NCBI GenBank assembly: GCA_947447115.1
Contig: CANFKD010000005.1
Span: 1-44,825 of the forward strand
Source: Caulobacteraceae bacterium
GTDB taxonomy: Bacteria; Pseudomonadota; Alphaproteobacteria; Caulobacterales; Caulobacteraceae
Direction of reading: 5' to 3'
Length of the DNA: 44,825 nt
The notes under the pieces are model-generated. The model made no database searches and had not been told where the DNA came from. It worked only from the letters and a program-made list of their open reading frames with translations. Positions 43,150-44,825 of the stretch are shown in pieces (the first letter of the stretch is position 1; each line of letters begins with the position of its first letter). The translations under genes and the position numbers were made by a program.

Positions 43150-43261
43150 CAAACAAGGCCCCCTTCGGCGCTGCGCGCCACTTCCCCCAGAGGGGGAAGA
43201 TCACCCATCCGTAAATCTTCCCCCTCTGGGGGAAGTACCGGCAAAGCCGGGGTAGGGGGTT
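43150..43261. repeat. Type B palindromic repeat, copy 1 of a close pair
   Basis: It starts AAACAAGGCCCCCTTCGGC and ends GCCGGGGTAGGGGGTT, with the standard palindromic arms and the spacer CACCCATCCGTAA. It begins directly after the galU stop. About 80 bp of it, from CTTCCCCCAGAGG onward, are identical to the copy at 43477. Confidence 0.88.
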
Positions 43262-43276
43262 TCCTAGAACCTCACC

Positions 43277-43312
43277 GCGTCATTGCGAGCGTAGCGCGCC
43301 GCAATGACGCGG
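43277..43312. repeat. Type C palindromic repeat, short form
   Basis: GCGTCATTGCGAGCG and its near complement CGCCGCAATGACGC form a compact hairpin. It is a minimal version of the long type C element at 38627. Confidence 0.75.
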
Positions 43313-43322
43313 TTAAGTGAAA

Positions 43323-43364
43323 GCCCTTTCCCCCCTTGAGGGGGAGAGGGTTGGGAGTGGGGGG
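43323..43364. repeat. Type A repeat remnant
   Basis: GCCCTTTCCCCCCTTGAGGG then GGAGAGGGTTGGGAGTGGG corresponds to the right half of type A with several changes. Its left arm is missing, so it looks decayed. Confidence 0.55.
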
Positions 43365-43432
43365 TATTCATCCAATGGCCTTTGCGTTCCAACGAAAGCG
43401 AGGGTCCAGTGGGCCGTTTCCTGTTTGAGTGA

Positions 43433-43485
43433 AAGGGTCTGGGTCCCCGCCTTCGCGGGGAAAACGGAAGGAAGAAAACAAGGCC
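43433..43485. repeat. Type D palindromic repeat
   Basis: Matches the 2383-2434 copy (AAGGGTCTGG, the CCCCGCCTTCGCGGGG hairpin, AAGAAAACAAGGCC) and runs straight into the next type B element, as the first copy runs into type A. The stretch 43365-43432 between repeats holds nothing I recognise. Confidence 0.75.
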
Positions 43486-43587
43486 CCCTTTGACGCTACG
43501 CATCGCTTCCCCCAGAGGGGGAAGATCACCCATCCGTAAATCTTCCCCCTCTGGGGGAAGTACCGGCAAAGCCGGGGTAGGGGGTTA
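43477..43587. repeat. Type B palindromic repeat, copy 2 of a close pair
   Basis: Same layout, arms and CACCCATCCGTAA spacer as copy 1, differing mainly in the first arm region (TTTGACGCTACGCATCG instead of TTCGGCGCTGCGCGCC). The region 43149-43662 holds no gene and is made almost wholly of repeats. Confidence 0.88.
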
Positions 43588-43662
43588 CTTGTTCTCTAGA
43601 AAAACTCAGTGACCTCCACCACCATCCTGCTATCCCTTAGGCAAGGATCAGGGGAAAGCCGG

Positions 43663-44526
43663 ATGGCGTCGGAACTGTTCATCTATGGTTTGGGGTTCAG
43701 CGGTGAGGCCTTGGCGCGGCGGATGGTCCAGCGAGGCTGGAGCCTGTCCGCTACCGCGCGCACCCCTGAAAAGGCCAACCTGATGAGAGATCAGGACATG
43801 ACCCCCGTCGATCCCGACGACCGAGCGGCGATGGTCGCCGCCATGGGCCGAGCGCGCGCGGTTCTGATCACCGCACCGCCGGGACCAGAGGGCTGCCCTG
43901 CCCTACAGCAGATCGTTCCGGCCTTGGCCCAGTCCGGTGCCTTTCCAGACTGGATCGGCTATCTGTCGACCACCGGTGTTTACGGCGACCTAAAAGGGCG
44001 TTGGGCGTTCGAGGTCTCTGCGCTGCGAGCCAGCTCTATGGAGGGCGCGCGGCGGGTTGGGGCCGAACAGGATTGGCGGCAGGTCGGACAGGGGATGGGG
44101 CTGAGCGTCACCGTCTTTCGCCTGCCGGGAATCTATGGCCCCGGCCGCTCGGCCTTTGACCGGTTAAGGGCGGGCAACGCTTCGCGCGTGATCAAGCCCG
44201 GGCAAGTCTTTTCACGCATCCATGTCGAGGACATAGCCAGCGGCCTTGCGGCCTCCATCGACCGGCCCCGCGCGGGCGGCATCTATAATCTGTGTGATGA
44301 TGAGCCTGCGCCGCCGCAAGACGTGATTGCCTACGCCGCGGCCCTCGCAGGCCTGCCCCTACCGCCTGAAGTGTCGGTCGACAGCCTGCGCCCCATCGCC
44401 CAGCGCTTCTATGCCGAGAACAAACGCGTCTCCAACGCCTTGGCCAAGCAGGAACTGGGCTGGAAACCGGCCTATCGGACCTATCGCGAGGGCCTAAACG
44501 CCATCTGGGCCGACGAAAACGCCTAG
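43663..44526 (+). CDS. NAD(P)-binding epimerase-like protein (YeeZ-type SDR)
   Basis: An atypical extended short-chain dehydrogenase/epimerase homologue. The start at 43663 has AGGGGA upstream and gives MASELFIYGLGFSGEALARRM (287 residues), whose GLGFSG is a nucleotide-binding glycine motif. Then come VLITAPPGPEGCPAL, YLSTTGVYGDLKG, VFRLPGIYGPGRSAFDRL, FSRIHVEDIASG and YNLCDDEPAPPQDVI, matching the YeeZ-like family. The canonical YxxxK is not evident, so catalysis is uncertain. Its stop overlaps that of the convergent hydrolase in a shared CTAG. The repeat-filled gap upstream separates it from galU. Confidence 0.85.
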   Translation: MASELFIYGLGFSGEALARRMVQRGWSLSATARTPEKANLMRDQDMTPVDPDDRAAMVAAMGRARAVLITAPPGPEGCPALQQIVPALAQSGAFPDWIGYLSTTGVYGDLKGRWAFEVSALRASSMEGARRVGAEQDWRQVGQGMGLSVTVFRLPGIYGPGRSAFDRLRAGNASRVIKPGQVFSRIHVEDIASGLAASIDRPRAGGIYNLCDDEPAPPQDVIAYAAALAGLPLPPEVSVDSLRPIAQRFYAENKRVSNALAKQELGWKPAYRTYREGLNAIWADENA

Positions 44527-44825
44527 AGACGCCCCATCAGATCTTCAGTCAGGGCTAAGAGTTGCTCGAGGTCTTCAAGCCGCGACAGACGATGGTCACC
44601 GTCCTTGATCAGGTTGAAGCTGACATCCGGGCTCTGGAGCGCGTTGCTCAAGGCCATAGCGTGGGCCCAAGGCACATCGGGGTCTTGCCCTCCTTGTAAC
44701 ACCCGCACCGGACAGCGGATCTCAACCGGGCCGGGCAGGATCGACCACTGAACCCCATCAGCCAGAAGGGTCGCGGTCAGGGGGTAGGGCTCCTCACCAT
44801 AGTCCGAAGGCTGCATATAGAGCCC
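44523..44825 (-). CDS. Alpha/beta hydrolase, C-terminal part (runs off the window)
   Basis: The visible 100 or so residues are the C-terminal third of an alpha/beta hydrolase: a YMQPSDYGEEPYPLT segment, IRCPVRVLQGGQDPDVPW, which carries the catalytic Asp, and KDGDHRLSR, which carries the catalytic His. The start and the serine elbow lie beyond the window end, and the frame is open to base 44825. Substrate unknown. Confidence 0.8.
   Translation of the reverse strand, partial: GLYMQPSDYGEEPYPLTATLLADGVQWSILPGPVEIRCPVRVLQGGQDPDVPWAHAMALSNALQSPDVSFNLIKDGDHRLSRLEDLEQLLALTEDLMGRL

Noticed and set aside
43150-43587. CRISPR-like array (regular repeats)
   Set aside because: Repeats are palindromic elements of several families with irregular spacing, and no cas genes are present.

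Overview
The window is GC-rich chromosomal DNA from an alphaproteobacterium, most likely a member of the Caulobacterales. The reasons are the gene families present (DUF2093 next to xseA, large TonB-dependent receptors with no siderophore genes beside them, a CtpA-like phosphatase, the response regulator tail YYGPDRRRR), the codon use, and the GC-rich palindromic repeats. I cannot name a genus. Nothing looks like a prophage, plasmid, integrative element or CRISPR locus. This is core chromosome with some lineage-specific genes.

Layout. 1-2.3 kb: translation genes rplY (a short form), pth and ychF. 2.3-5.4 kb: a repeat cluster, then a minus-strand pair of a glycosyltransferase and an asparagine-synthase-like amidotransferase. 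5.5 kb: tRNA-Met(CAT) with its own promoter. 5.7-13.4 kb: an atypical CBS/histidine-kinase/receiver protein and two TonB-dependent receptors, each with a strong terminator. 13.7-15.5 kb: queC-queE-queD for preQ0. 15.5-16.3 kb: a crotonase-family enzyme. 16.4-21.2 kb: a minus-strand lipid A operon, msbA / DUF374 acyltransferase / waaA / lpxK, in which every junction is a 4-nt overlap, with a CtpA-like phosphatase gene diverging from it. 21.9-28.3 kb: YqgE, peroxiredoxin, an APH-like phosphotransferase, purD, xseA, DUF2093 and a single-domain response regulator. 28.3-31.6 kb: LpxL-like acyltransferase, an XRE regulator, hisN and an alpha/beta hydrolase. 31.6-33.8 kb: an SCP2 protein and two tandem exported methyltransferase-like proteins. 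34-36.5 kb: hsp20 under a probable RNA thermometer, a long pentapeptide-repeat protein and a RibD-like deaminase lacking most of its reductase domain. 36.5-44.8 kb: gpmA, a small membrane protein, kdsD, glmM and glmS (divergent), galU, a NAD-binding epimerase-like protein and the end of another hydrolase.

How the genes fit together. Envelope building is the main theme. KdsD makes the Kdo precursor. GlmS and GlmM lead to UDP-GlcNAc and GalU makes UDP-glucose. LpxK, WaaA, the DUF374 protein, the LpxL-like protein and MsbA complete and export lipid A, and the CtpA-like protein may remove its phosphates. The receptors and the glycosyltransferase/amidotransferase pair also act at the cell surface.

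For the hunt, the most interesting items are: a hairpin hiding the hsp20 ribosome binding site (ROSE-like thermometer); palindromic repeat families that fill every convergent intergenic gap larger than about 100 bp; the DUF374 (LpxJ-related) acyltransferase built into the lipid A operon beside a CtpA-like gene; exported methyltransferase-like tandem genes; a histidine kinase whose catalytic signature residues have decayed while its receiver is intact; a QueD without its catalytic cysteine; and a one-domain L25. I did not find clear evidence of a wholly new multi-gene system. The exported methyltransferase/SCP2/hydrolase cluster is the best candidate for uncharacterised biology.
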